Below are positions 25,435 through 33,979 of a stretch of 64,000 nt of DNA, in pieces. The notes below the pieces were generated by a model. The model ran no database searches, was not told the origin of the DNA, and was given only the letters and a program-made list of their open reading frames with translations. A program made the translations under genes and the position numbers. Positions within the stretch are counted from its first letter, which is position 1, and each line of letters starts with the position of its first letter. Source of the stretch: Acidobacteriota bacterium (lineage in GTDB: Bacteria > Acidobacteriota > Terriglobia > Bryobacterales > UBA6623); the NCBI GenBank assembly GCA_016125275.1, contig WGMB01000015.1, positions 124,001 to 188,000 of the forward strand. Reading direction: 5' to 3'.

Positions 25435-26688
25435 ATGTCTGACACGATCTCCCGCCGCTCCTTCTTCGCAGGCTCCGCCGCAGCCGCCGTCACGGCCCAC
25501 AAGCTGGGCGCCGCCCCCGCGCCGCCTCGCGTCATCGGGGCCAACGATCGTTTGCGCGTCGGCGTGATCGGCGCGGGCGGCAACGCCACCGGCCACATGC
25601 GGGCGCTGCTCTCGCTGGCCGAGCAGGACAACGTGGAGATCGTGGCGGTCTGCGACCTCTACGACAAGCGCCGCGAGGCGGCGGCCGAGCTCACCGGCGG
25701 GACGCCCTACAAGGACTACCGCAAGCTGCTCGAGCACAAGGGCCTGGACTACGTGACCATCTCGGTGCCCGAGCATTGGCACGCCCAGTGCACGCTCGAC
25801 GCCATCGACCAGGGTTACCACATCTATGTCGAAAAGCCTCTGACGCGCACGATCGCCGAGGGCGTCAAGGTCCGCAAGCGCGTCAAGGAAGCCGGCATCA
25901 AGCTGCAGTGCGGCGTGCAGGGCCTGTCCGACAACTCCTACGAGACCGCCGCCCAGTACATTGACGAAGGCGCCATCGGCCGCCCGGTGCTGGCCCAGAT
26001 CGACTACTCGCGCAACCACGTGGAGGACTTCTGGACGCGGCCGATCGACCCCGACGCCAAGCCCGGCGTGAACCTGGACTGGAAGACCTTCCTGGGCTCT
26101 ACGCCGCAGCGCGACTGGGACCCGGACCGCTTCTTCGCCTGGCGGCGCTACTGGGACTACTCCGGCGGCATCGCGACCGACCTGTTCGTGCATCGGCTGA
26201 CGCGCATCCTGCGGGCCTGCCGGCTCACCGGCCCCTCCCGCGTGGTCGCCACCGGCGGCAAGCATTTCTGGAGCGACAGCCCCGCCGAGATTCCTGACAC
26301 CTTCAACGCCATGCTCGAGTACCCGCTGCCCGGCGGCGGCGAGATGTCGGTGCTGCTGATCTCCACCATGGCCAACGAGCGCAAGGTGCAGCACCTGATC
26401 CGCGGTCACAAGGCCACGCTCGAGTTCACCAGCGAGGGCTTCGAGATCACGCCCGAGAAGCTCTTCGCCGACCAGGTCAAGCCGGCCTCCCACGCCAAGG
26501 GCGGCGCCGAGAGCGTGGCGCTGCACCACCACAACCTACACAACGCCATCCGCCACGGCGCCGACCTGAAGTGCGATGTGGACATGGGCTTCTACGGCGC
26601 GCTCGGCTGCCACATGGCGGTGGAGTCCTACCGGACGCGCAAGTACTTGGCTTGGGACGAGAAGACCGAAAAGGTCGTCGAGGCCTGA
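25435..26688 (+). CDS. Tat-exported Gfo/Idh/MocA-family oxidoreductase
   Basis: The ATG at 25435 gives 417 residues beginning with a twin-arginine signal (SRRSFFAGSAAAAVTA). The nucleotide-binding Rossmann fold follows: LRVGVIGAGGNATGHMRALL, then VAVCDLYDKRR. VEKPLTRTI is the family EKP motif near residue 140. The C-terminal alpha/beta domain has WDYSGGIATDLFVHRL. Such secreted oxidoreductases are common in Acidobacteria, Planctomycetes and Verrucomicrobia and probably use tightly bound NAD(P) on sugars or cyclitols in the periplasm. The substrate is unknown. The gene stands alone, divergent from the TIR-nuclease gene, and ends in a strong terminator. Confidence 0.92.
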   Translation: MSDTISRRSFFAGSAAAAVTAHKLGAAPAPPRVIGANDRLRVGVIGAGGNATGHMRALLSLAEQDNVEIVAVCDLYDKRREAAAELTGGTPYKDYRKLLEHKGLDYVTISVPEHWHAQCTLDAIDQGYHIYVEKPLTRTIAEGVKVRKRVKEAGIKLQCGVQGLSDNSYETAAQYIDEGAIGRPVLAQIDYSRNHVEDFWTRPIDPDAKPGVNLDWKTFLGSTPQRDWDPDRFFAWRRYWDYSGGIATDLFVHRLTRILRACRLTGPSRVVATGGKHFWSDSPAEIPDTFNAMLEYPLPGGGEMSVLLISTMANERKVQHLIRGHKATLEFTSEGFEITPEKLFADQVKPASHAKGGAESVALHHHNLHNAIRHGADLKCDVDMGFYGALGCHMAVESYRTRKYLAWDEKTEKVVEA

Positions 26689-26709
26689 GGCCCGCACACT
26701 GGCTTTCGA

Positions 26710-26758
26710 ACGGGGCGAGGAGAGGCCGCCGAGGCGCTTCTCGCCCCGTGCTCGTTTT
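26710..26758 (+). terminator. Intrinsic-type terminator of the Gfo/Idh/MocA gene
   Basis: A 10-bp perfect stem (26710-26719 with 26740-26749), extendable by three more pairs including one G-U, is followed by CTCGTTTTCC. It begins 21 nt after the stop codon. Confidence 0.6.
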
Positions 26759-26855
26759 CCCCCCGCCGCGGCCGCCCCCGGTTCGCCGAGCGTCCGCCCC
26801 CAGAGCCCCGGCCCCCTCGCCTGCAGCGTACGAAATCACCCGCATAAACCTGCGT

Positions 26856-26986
26856 AAGGGATCTCCAATTCCCCCTTGGGCAGGGGGATCGATCCGGCCA
26901 TCCCGCCCTTTGGGCGGCCTTTCCGGGGGCTGTACCCCCTCGCCCATTTCTCGCTTTTCGGATGTTCTGAAGTGGTGAGATCCCTT
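26856..26986. repeat. MITE- or REP-like element with 10-bp terminal inverted repeats and three internal hairpins
   Basis: AAGGGATCTC (26856-26865) is the exact reverse complement of GAGATCCCTT (26977-26986). Between them are three adjacent hairpins: CCCCCT/AGGGGG (26871-26887), CCGCCC-TTT-GGGCGG (26903-26917) and GGGGG/CCCCC (26925-26939). No reading frame of note fits inside and no target-site duplication is evident. This layout fits a small non-autonomous mobile or palindromic repeat; copies elsewhere in the genome would be needed to prove it. Confidence 0.5.
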
Positions 26987-27167
26987 CGGATCTGAACCAG
27001 AGGCGCCGCGTGGAGACCTCGCCCGAAGCGTTCGTACTCCGCCTGTTCGCGTTCCCCGCGAATAGCAGCCCCAGGATTGTCGTTCTGTCGGCGGAACGCA
27101 GTCTTCCTTTCAGCCCCAGACCGTCACACCCAGCTCCGTCCGCCGCACCGTGGCGGCGCCCGCGCCC

Positions 27168-28376
27168 ATGAAATCCTTACCGAGTCGAGCCCGCCGTTTC
27201 CACCCGAGAAGCGGCCTCTGGATCGCCGCCGCCCTGGCCTTGACGCTGGCCGGCTGCGAAGAGTCCGCCAAACCGCCCGCCGAGGCGCCGCCCGCAGCTT
27301 CCGCGCCGTCCGCTCCTGCCGTCGAACAAGGGGTCGTCGACATGGGTGCGAACGCTCCCGAGCTGCGGCAGATGAACATCGAGGAGGTTCGCGACCGCCC
27401 GACGCCGTCCGACGAAGTCACCGCCCCGGCCAAGATCGAAGCCAACCCCAACCGCATCGCGCATGCCGTCCTGCCGACGCCCGGCCGGATCGTCAAAGTG
27501 CTCGTCAAGCTCGGCGATGCGGTGGTCCAAGGCCAGCCCCTGCTGACCATCGAAAGTCCCGACGTCGCCGAAGCCGAGTCTGACTACGCCCAGGCCGAGC
27601 TCGCCGTGCGCCAAGCCGAGTTGGGCGCCGCCAAGGCCGACAGCGACTTGGCGCGCCTGACCGACCTGTTCGAGCACCAAGCCGTCGCCCAAAAGGAAGT
27701 GCTCGCCGCCAAGACCACCCTGGCCCTGTCGAAATCCGCCGTCGCACAGGCGCAGAACGCGCGCAAGCAGGCCCGCCGCCGTCTGGAGCTGCTGGGTTTG
27801 CAGGCAGGACGCTTCCAGCAGACCGCCACCGTCGCGGCGCCGCTGTCGGGCAAAGTGCTCGAGGTCGATGTGGTGGAAGGCGAATTCCGCAACGACATCA
27901 GCAGTCCGGTGGCGACCATCGCGGACCTCAGCCGCGTTTGGGCGACCTCCGAGGTGCCCGAGAGCAAGATCCGCTACTGCAAGCTCGGCGGGCAAGCCGG
28001 CTTGGAGCTGATCGCCTACCCCAACGAGACCTTCCGCGGACGCGTTACGCGCATCGGCGACACCGTCGACAGCGAGACCCGCACCATCAAGGTCAGCACC
28101 GAGCTCGACAACTCCGCCGGACGCCTGCGGCCCGAGATGTACGGCCGCCTGCACTACACCGACGGGATGGTCAACGCGCCCTGGATTCCCGAATCGGCCA
28201 TCATCCGCATCGGCGCCCAGGACTTCGTCTTCGTCGAAGAGAGCCCGGGCCGCTTCCGCTCCACGCCGGTCGACCTGGGTCAGCCCCACAACGGCGGCTT
28301 CACCGTCGCCGGCGGCGTGCAGGCCGGCCAACGCATCGTCACCCAAGGCTCCATCTACCTCAAGGCGGCGTTGTAA
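27168..28376 (+). CDS. Metal-efflux RND periplasmic adaptor (CzcB/CusB-like) lipoprotein
   Basis: The ATG at 27168 gives 402 residues; an in-frame GTG 18 nt upstream is less likely. A basic N-terminus and LTLAGC form a lipoprotein signal (Cys at about residue 27), followed by an Ala/Pro-rich linker. Lipoyl halves surround a coiled-coil hairpin (about residues 120-210, rich in Ala, Lys and Gln). LPTPGRIVKVLVKLGDAV and VAAPLSGKVLEVDVVEG mark the halves, and a barrel domain with WATSEVPESKI and the membrane-proximal domain end the protein. It is the first gene of a three-gene operon with permease and outer-membrane channel. Confidence 0.92.
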   Translation: MKSLPSRARRFHPRSGLWIAAALALTLAGCEESAKPPAEAPPAASAPSAPAVEQGVVDMGANAPELRQMNIEEVRDRPTPSDEVTAPAKIEANPNRIAHAVLPTPGRIVKVLVKLGDAVVQGQPLLTIESPDVAEAESDYAQAELAVRQAELGAAKADSDLARLTDLFEHQAVAQKEVLAAKTTLALSKSAVAQAQNARKQARRRLELLGLQAGRFQQTATVAAPLSGKVLEVDVVEGEFRNDISSPVATIADLSRVWATSEVPESKIRYCKLGGQAGLELIAYPNETFRGRVTRIGDTVDSETRTIKVSTELDNSAGRLRPEMYGRLHYTDGMVNAPWIPESAIIRIGAQDFVFVEESPGRFRSTPVDLGQPHNGGFTVAGGVQAGQRIVTQGSIYLKAAL

Positions 28377-28380
28377 GGCC

Positions 28381-31300
28381 ATGCTCCGCAAGGTGATCTT
28401 CTTCGCGGTCCACCAACCGCTGTTCGTCCTGTTGCTGCTGGCGCTGTTCATCGGAACCGGCGTCTTCTCCTTCCGGACGCTGCCGATCGAGGCCTTTCCC
28501 GACGTCACCGACATCCAGGTCACCGTGGTGACGCTCTATCCCGGTCACGCCGCCGAGGAAGTCGAGAAGCAGGTGACCATTCCGCTCGAGATCGCCCTCA
28601 GCGGCCTGCCGCACTCGGTCCGCGTCTTCTCGCACACGCAGTACGGGCTGTCGTCCACCTACGTCACCTTCGACGACGAAGCCGACAACTACTTCGCGCG
28701 CCAGCAGGTGCTCGAGCGTCTGCAAACGGTGGATCTGCCGGCCGGCCTGCGCCCCGAGCTGGCGCCGCTGTCGAGCCCCATCGGCGAGATCTACCGCGTC
28801 TACCTCAAGTCCGACAAGTACGACGCCATGGAGCTGCGCAGCATTGAGGACTGGGTGGTCGAGCGCAACCTCAAGCTCGTGCCCGGGGTCGCCGACGTGG
28901 TCAGTCGCGGCGGCTACATCAAGCAGTTCCAGGTGATGCCGGACCTCACCAAGATGCGGGCCCTGGGCGTGAACCTGCGCCAGCTCTTCGAAGCGCTCGA
29001 GCGCGGCAACATGAATGCCGGCGGCGGCTACATCGAGCAGGGAGAGCAGCAGTTCATCATCCGCGGCGTGGGCCTGTTGCGCTCCATCGACGACATCCGC
29101 AAGGTGGTCGTCGCCGAGCGGGCCGGCGTGCCGGTGCTGGTCGAAGACGTCGCCGAGGTCGGCGTGGGCCACCAGCAGCGCCAGGGCATCGTGGGCATGG
29201 ACGCCAAGGACGACATCGTCAACGGCACCATCCTGATGCGAAAGGGCGAGAACCCCTCCGACGTGCTCGAGGGCGTAAAGGCCAAGATCGAGGAGCTCAA
29301 CACCAGCATCCTGCCCAAGGGCGTGCGCCTCGAACCCTACTATGACCGCGCTTGGCTGATCGACAACACGCTCAAGACGGTGTTCAAGAACCTGGCCGAA
29401 GGCGCCTTCCTGGTCTCGCTGGTGCTGTTCCTGTTCCTGGGGCGCATCCGGCCGGCGGCCATCGTGGCGGTCATCATTCCGCTGTCGCTGCTGGCGACCT
29501 TCATCGGGCTCAAGCTGATCGGCATTCCGGCCAATCTGCTGTCGCTGGGCGCGATGGACTTCGGCATCATCGTCGACGGCGCGGTGATCGTGGTGGAGAA
29601 CATCTTCCGCCGCGTCTCACACCACGAGGGCTTCCACGGCTCGTTCAAGGAGCTGGTGGCGGAAGCCGCCTCGGAGGTCGGCCGACCGACCTTCTTCTCG
29701 ATGTTGATCATCATCCTGGCGCACCTGCCGATCTTCGCCCTGCAACGGCACGAAGGCCGCATTTTCGCCCCGATGGCCTACACGATCACCTCCGCCCTGA
29801 TCGGTTCGCTGCTGTTCTCCCTGACGCTGGTGCCCGTGATGTGCGTCTACTTCATGCGGCGCGACCAGCCGGAGCGGGAAAGCTTCGTGGTCCGTGTGGC
29901 GCACAAGCTCTACCGCACGACCCTGCGGGGGGCGTTGCGACACCCGCGAACCGTGCTGCTGGGGGCGGCGCTGGCCCTGGCCGCGACGCTCGCGCTGGCC
30001 CCGATGATCGGCTCGGAGTTTCTGCCGGAGCTCAACGAAGGCAGCATCTGGGTGAACTTCACCCTGCCGCCGGGCGTCTCGCCGGGCGAGGTGAACCGGG
30101 CGCTGCACCAAGCGCGCACCTCTCTGCTGGGCATCCCGGAGGTGGCTCGCGTCGTCTCGCAGGCCGGCCGCCCCGACGACGGCACCGATCCGAAGCCGAT
30201 CAACATGGTCGAGATCCTGGTGGAGCTCAAGCCCCTGACCGAATGGCGTCCGCACGTGGTCAAGGAAGAGCTGATCGCGCAGATGGAGACGATGCTCGAC
30301 GAGATGCCCGGCGTCCGGCCGACGTTCTCGCAGCCCATCCGCGACAGCGTGCTCGAATCGATCTCGCAGATCGACGGCCAGATCGTGATCAAGATCTTCG
30401 GCGACGACTCCACCGTCCTCAAGCAGGAGATTCAGAAGGTCCTCGAGGTCATCACGCCGATCCGCGGCGTCGGCCGGGCGTTCGTCGATCGCGCCGGCTA
30501 CATTCCACAGCTCCAGGTGGAGATCGACCGCGAGCGCGCCGCCCGCTACGGACTGAACGTCGCCGACATCCAGGACGTCATCGAGACCGCCCTCGGCGGC
30601 CGGCCGGCGACGCAGATCTGGGAGGGAGAGAAGCGCTACGGCGTGGTCGTGCGGCTGCGCGAGGAGCAACGCAACGACACCGACTCGCTCCGCAGCCTGC
30701 TGCTCGACACCGCCGGGCAAACGCAGATCCCGCTCGATCAGGTGGCCACCATCAGCGTGCAGGAAGGCGCCATGAACATCAGCCGCGAGAACGGCCGCAG
30801 CGCCGCCGCCATCGGCGTGTTCATCAAAGGCCGGGACATGGGCAGCCTGGTGAAGGAGATGCAGGAAGCCGTGGACCGCCAGATCAAGCTGCCGGCCGGC
30901 TACAACATCGTCTGGGGCGGCGAGTTCGAGAACCAGCAACGCGCCATGAGCCGGCTGATCATGATCGTGCCCATCTCGATCGTGCTGATCTTCGTGCTGC
31001 TGTTCGAAGCCTTCAAGACGGTCAAGAGCGCCGCGCTGATCCTGCTCAACGTGCCCTTCGCGCTGGTGGGCGGAATCCTGGCGCTGTACCTCACAGGCAT
31101 CAACCTGAGCGTCTCGGCCGCCATCGGGTTCATTGCCCTGTTCGGCCAAGCGGTGCTCAACGGGGTGGTCATGGTTAGCTATTTCAACCAGCTCCAGCAG
31201 GAGGGCGCGGCGCCGTTCGCGGCCGTCTTCGAAGGGGCTCAGACGCGCTTGCGGACGGTGCTGATGACGTCGCTGCTGGCGATGCTGGGACTGTTGCCGA

Positions 31301-31452
31301 TGGCCCTGTCCCATGGGATCGGCTCGGAAGTGCAGCGTCCGCTGGCGGTGGTCATCATCGGCGGGCTCGTTTCGGCCACGATCCTGACGCTGATCGTGCT
31401 GCCGGCGGTCTACCTGATGTTCCACGCCGGACCGGACAAAGAGGAGCTCTGA
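28381..31452 (+). CDS. Heavy-metal efflux RND permease (CzcA/CusA-like)
   Basis: The protein has 1023 residues, normal for the HME branch. It opens with VIFFAVHQPLFVLLLLALFIG (TM1) and PIEAFPDVTDIQV. TM4 reads LGAMDFGIIVDGAVIVVENIF, the DFGxxxD signature of metal-exporting RND pumps with its proton-relay Asp residues; HAE1 drug pumps differ here. It would move divalent or monovalent metal ions (such as Co, Zn, Cd, Ni, Cu or Ag) from periplasm or cytoplasm outward, driven by protons; the metal cannot be read safely. It starts 4 nt after the adaptor gene and the TolC-like gene follows after 5 nt. Confidence 0.95.
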   Translation: MLRKVIFFAVHQPLFVLLLLALFIGTGVFSFRTLPIEAFPDVTDIQVTVVTLYPGHAAEEVEKQVTIPLEIALSGLPHSVRVFSHTQYGLSSTYVTFDDEADNYFARQQVLERLQTVDLPAGLRPELAPLSSPIGEIYRVYLKSDKYDAMELRSIEDWVVERNLKLVPGVADVVSRGGYIKQFQVMPDLTKMRALGVNLRQLFEALERGNMNAGGGYIEQGEQQFIIRGVGLLRSIDDIRKVVVAERAGVPVLVEDVAEVGVGHQQRQGIVGMDAKDDIVNGTILMRKGENPSDVLEGVKAKIEELNTSILPKGVRLEPYYDRAWLIDNTLKTVFKNLAEGAFLVSLVLFLFLGRIRPAAIVAVIIPLSLLATFIGLKLIGIPANLLSLGAMDFGIIVDGAVIVVENIFRRVSHHEGFHGSFKELVAEAASEVGRPTFFSMLIIILAHLPIFALQRHEGRIFAPMAYTITSALIGSLLFSLTLVPVMCVYFMRRDQPERESFVVRVAHKLYRTTLRGALRHPRTVLLGAALALAATLALAPMIGSEFLPELNEGSIWVNFTLPPGVSPGEVNRALHQARTSLLGIPEVARVVSQAGRPDDGTDPKPINMVEILVELKPLTEWRPHVVKEELIAQMETMLDEMPGVRPTFSQPIRDSVLESISQIDGQIVIKIFGDDSTVLKQEIQKVLEVITPIRGVGRAFVDRAGYIPQLQVEIDRERAARYGLNVADIQDVIETALGGRPATQIWEGEKRYGVVVRLREEQRNDTDSLRSLLLDTAGQTQIPLDQVATISVQEGAMNISRENGRSAAAIGVFIKGRDMGSLVKEMQEAVDRQIKLPAGYNIVWGGEFENQQRAMSRLIMIVPISIVLIFVLLFEAFKTVKSAALILLNVPFALVGGILALYLTGINLSVSAAIGFIALFGQAVLNGVVMVSYFNQLQQEGAAPFAAVFEGAQTRLRTVLMTSLLAMLGLLPMALSHGIGSEVQRPLAVVIIGGLVSATILTLIVLPAVYLMFHAGPDKEEL

Positions 31453-31457
31453 ACGCC

Positions 31458-32747
31458 ATGAAGGCCATCCAGTCTATTGCCCTCGGCCTGGCGGCCCTGG
31501 CCTGCGCGCCGTTCGCCGCGGCCCAGACGGCTCTGCCGCTGACGCTCGAAGACGCCATCCACGAAGCCGTCGCCGACAACCTCGATCTGGCCGCGGCGCG
31601 CTACGGCGTGAGCATCGCCGAGGCGCGTCAGATCACCGCCCGGCTGCGTCCCAACCCCGTCATGTCGCTCAGCGGCGACCACCTCGACGTGCTGGGCACC
31701 GGCTACAACTCGATCAACAACGCCGGCCCCAACGAGTACGCCTTCCGCACGGACTTCGTGCTCGAGCGGGGCGGCAAGCGGGCCGCGCGCATGCAGGTCG
31801 GCGCTGTCGACCGCTCCCTGGCCGCGCTGCAGTTCCAGGACTCCTTGCGGCGGTTGATTTTCGACGTGGAGAGCGCCTTCGTGGACGTGCAACTGGCAAA
31901 GGAGAGCCTGCTGCTGGCCCGCGAGAACCTCGGCAGCCTCAATGCGATCGTCGCCGTCAACACCGAGCGCGTGCGGGTCGGAGACCTGGCCGGGGTCGAC
32001 CTGGAGCGCTCGCGGCTGGCCGCCATGCAATACGAGACGGCCGTGCGCCAAGCCGACCTGCAACTGCGGCAGGCCAACACCCGCCTGCAGTTGCTGCTCG
32101 GCCGCTCTGACGTGGTCGCCGACTTCGACGTGACCGGTCCGCTGCGCCGCGACGAAGGCGAGCTCGACATGGCCGACGTGCGGCGCCGCGCGCAGACGCT
32201 GCGGCCGGACATGCTCGAGGTACGCCAAGCGCAGGTGCGCAACCAGGCCGACCTGCGGCTGCAGATCGCGCAAGGCAAGGTCGACTACAGCACCGGCGTG
32301 GAGTACCGCCGGCAGCAGGGCGTCAACGGCATGGGCAACTCGATCGGCGTCTTCTTCAGCGCGCCCCTGCCGGTGTTCAACCGCAACCAGGGCGAGATCG
32401 TGCGGGCCGAGCGCGAAGCCGCCCAGGCCGCGGCGCAGATCCGCGCCTTGGAAGCCCGCATCAACTCCGAGGTCGTCGCCGCTTGGCAGGAGTACTCCAC
32501 CTCGCGCGGCGTGTTGGGCGAGATCGAGCAAGGCATGCTGACCAAGGCGAAGGAGGTGCGCGAGACGACCGAGTACTCCTACCGCCGCGGAGAAGCCACG
32601 CTGGTGGAGTTCCTCGACGTGCAGCGCGCCTTCAACGACGTGATGCAGACCTACAACGAGGCCCGCGCCAGCTACGCCCGCAGCCTCTATTTGATCGACG
32701 CAGTCACCGCTTCAGCCGTCGCCGAGCAAGCTCCGGCCGAGCCCTGA
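31458..32747 (+). CDS. TolC/CzcC-family outer-membrane efflux channel
   Basis: The protein has 429 residues with a signal peptide (MKAIQSIALGLAALACAPFAAAQ). The repeat architecture of the family is visible: two long helical halves beginning LTLEDAIHEAVADNLDLAAARYGVSIAEA, where the phrase is typical of TolC proteins, and a second half around GVFFSAPLPVFNRNQGEIVRAE. It forms the outer-membrane exit duct for the metal pump encoded just upstream. It could also serve the HAE1 pump at 10.6-15.0 kb, which lacks a channel gene. It is the last gene of the operon. Confidence 0.93.
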   Translation: MKAIQSIALGLAALACAPFAAAQTALPLTLEDAIHEAVADNLDLAAARYGVSIAEARQITARLRPNPVMSLSGDHLDVLGTGYNSINNAGPNEYAFRTDFVLERGGKRAARMQVGAVDRSLAALQFQDSLRRLIFDVESAFVDVQLAKESLLLARENLGSLNAIVAVNTERVRVGDLAGVDLERSRLAAMQYETAVRQADLQLRQANTRLQLLLGRSDVVADFDVTGPLRRDEGELDMADVRRRAQTLRPDMLEVRQAQVRNQADLRLQIAQGKVDYSTGVEYRRQQGVNGMGNSIGVFFSAPLPVFNRNQGEIVRAEREAAQAAAQIRALEARINSEVVAAWQEYSTSRGVLGEIEQGMLTKAKEVRETTEYSYRRGEATLVEFLDVQRAFNDVMQTYNEARASYARSLYLIDAVTASAVAEQAPAEP

Positions 32748-32821
32748 GGCGACGCCGGGCGCTCGCCCGATTGTTAACGAAGAAGCCCCGAAAGGCCGAT
32801 CTGACCAGAAGATCCGGCGCC

Positions 32822-33979
32822 ATGTCAGCGGAAGTCCTCATCGTCTGGCCCGACCCTCGTTGGGCCGGACAGTTGTACTCGCTGCTCCAGCGCGGCGACT
32901 TCGGGCTCGGAGTGCGTCTGCTGAGCAGCTACCCGGAGCTGCGCGAGCTCGAACGGCTGTTGCTGCCCGACGGAGAGCCCATCCGGCTGCTGATCGTCGG
33001 CCTGACGGACGAACAGCGAGGCATCGCGCTGTTGCAGGCCGCCAAGGACCTGCAACCGCAGGTCGGCCTGATCGCCGCCAGCGAGGCCGAATCGACCACC
33101 GGCATACGGCTCGCCATGCGCGCCGGGGCGACCGACTATTGGACGCCCCCCTTTAATGCGACCGAAATCGGCAACACGCTGCGTCAACTCGCCGTGGCCG
33201 CCCCCCGGCAAGTCGAGGGCGCACTGCTGACGTTCATGCCTGGACAGCCGGGGGACGGGGCTTCCACGACGGCGCTGCACACTTGCGAAGCAATCAGCTC
33301 GGCCATCGGGCGGCCGGCGTTGCTGATGGATTGCGACGTACAGTGCGGCACGCTGGGTTTTCGGCTGGGACTGCGGCCCGAGTACAGCCTGCTCGACGCC
33401 GCCGGCCACGTGAAGACGCTGGACGATCTTTGGAACAAGATCACCGCCCCGTGGAGCAACATGCGCCTGCTGACGGCGCCGGAAGGGTCGTTCGGTTTGA
33501 CCGGGGACCATCTCGACGCCTTGCCCCGCATCGTGGAATCGGCCCGGCGGCACTTTCCCTTTGTCGTGGCCGACATGCCGGCGGCGCTGTATCCGGCCTG
33601 CGCCGAAGTGCTGCGGGTCAGCGCGACCATCTGCCTGGTGTGTACGCCGGAGATCACCTCGCTGCACTTGGCGCGGCGGCGATTGCAGGATCTTGACGAC
33701 CTCGGCGTTCGCCGGGAGAAGGTGCAGTTGCTGGTCAACCGCGCCGACTCGCGCAACGCCCCGCCGGTGCAGGAGGTCGAGAAAGCGACCGGCATGAGCG
33801 TCGCCTGGTCGCTGCCCAACAACTACGAAGCCGTCAACCGAGCCGCCCTCGACGGCCGCACCGTCAGCCGCGATACGCCCTTCGGAGAACAGGTCCACCG
33901 GCTGGCGGCGGGCCTGGCCGGGTACGAGGCCGACCACCCGCGCACCAGCGCCTGGCGGCGGATTCTCTCGTTTGGCTAG
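32822..33979 (+). CDS. CpaE/TadZ-like protein with degenerate MinD-type ATPase domain
   Basis: The ATG at 32822 gives 385 residues. Residues 1-125 look like a receiver domain (RLLIVGLTD, MRAGATDYWTPPF) without the usual phosphoacceptor set. From about 138 a MinD/ParA-like fold begins, with the P-loop region FMPGQPGDGASTTALH. The lysines of the deviant Walker A motif are missing, so ATP binding may be lost. LLMDCDVQCGTLGFRLGL is the switch region, and VCTPEITSLHLARRRL follows. CpaE/TadZ proteins position Flp/Tad pilus machines at the cell pole. No tad or cpa genes occur in the window, so this copy is an orphan and its target is unknown. It ends in a 4-bp convergent overlap with the next gene. 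Confidence 0.78.
   Translation: MSAEVLIVWPDPRWAGQLYSLLQRGDFGLGVRLLSSYPELRELERLLLPDGEPIRLLIVGLTDEQRGIALLQAAKDLQPQVGLIAASEAESTTGIRLAMRAGATDYWTPPFNATEIGNTLRQLAVAAPRQVEGALLTFMPGQPGDGASTTALHTCEAISSAIGRPALLMDCDVQCGTLGFRLGLRPEYSLLDAAGHVKTLDDLWNKITAPWSNMRLLTAPEGSFGLTGDHLDALPRIVESARRHFPFVVADMPAALYPACAEVLRVSATICLVCTPEITSLHLARRRLQDLDDLGVRREKVQLLVNRADSRNAPPVQEVEKATGMSVAWSLPNNYEAVNRAALDGRTVSRDTPFGEQVHRLAAGLAGYEADHPRTSAWRRILSFG

Larger units (their letters stand above)
26689..27167. other. 479-bp intergenic region between the oxidoreductase and metal-efflux genes
   Basis: It holds a terminator (26710-26758) and a 131-bp element bounded by inverted repeats (26856-26986). The remaining sequence shows no coding-like frame, no tRNA and no clear promoter for the efflux operon that follows. 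Confidence 0.6.
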
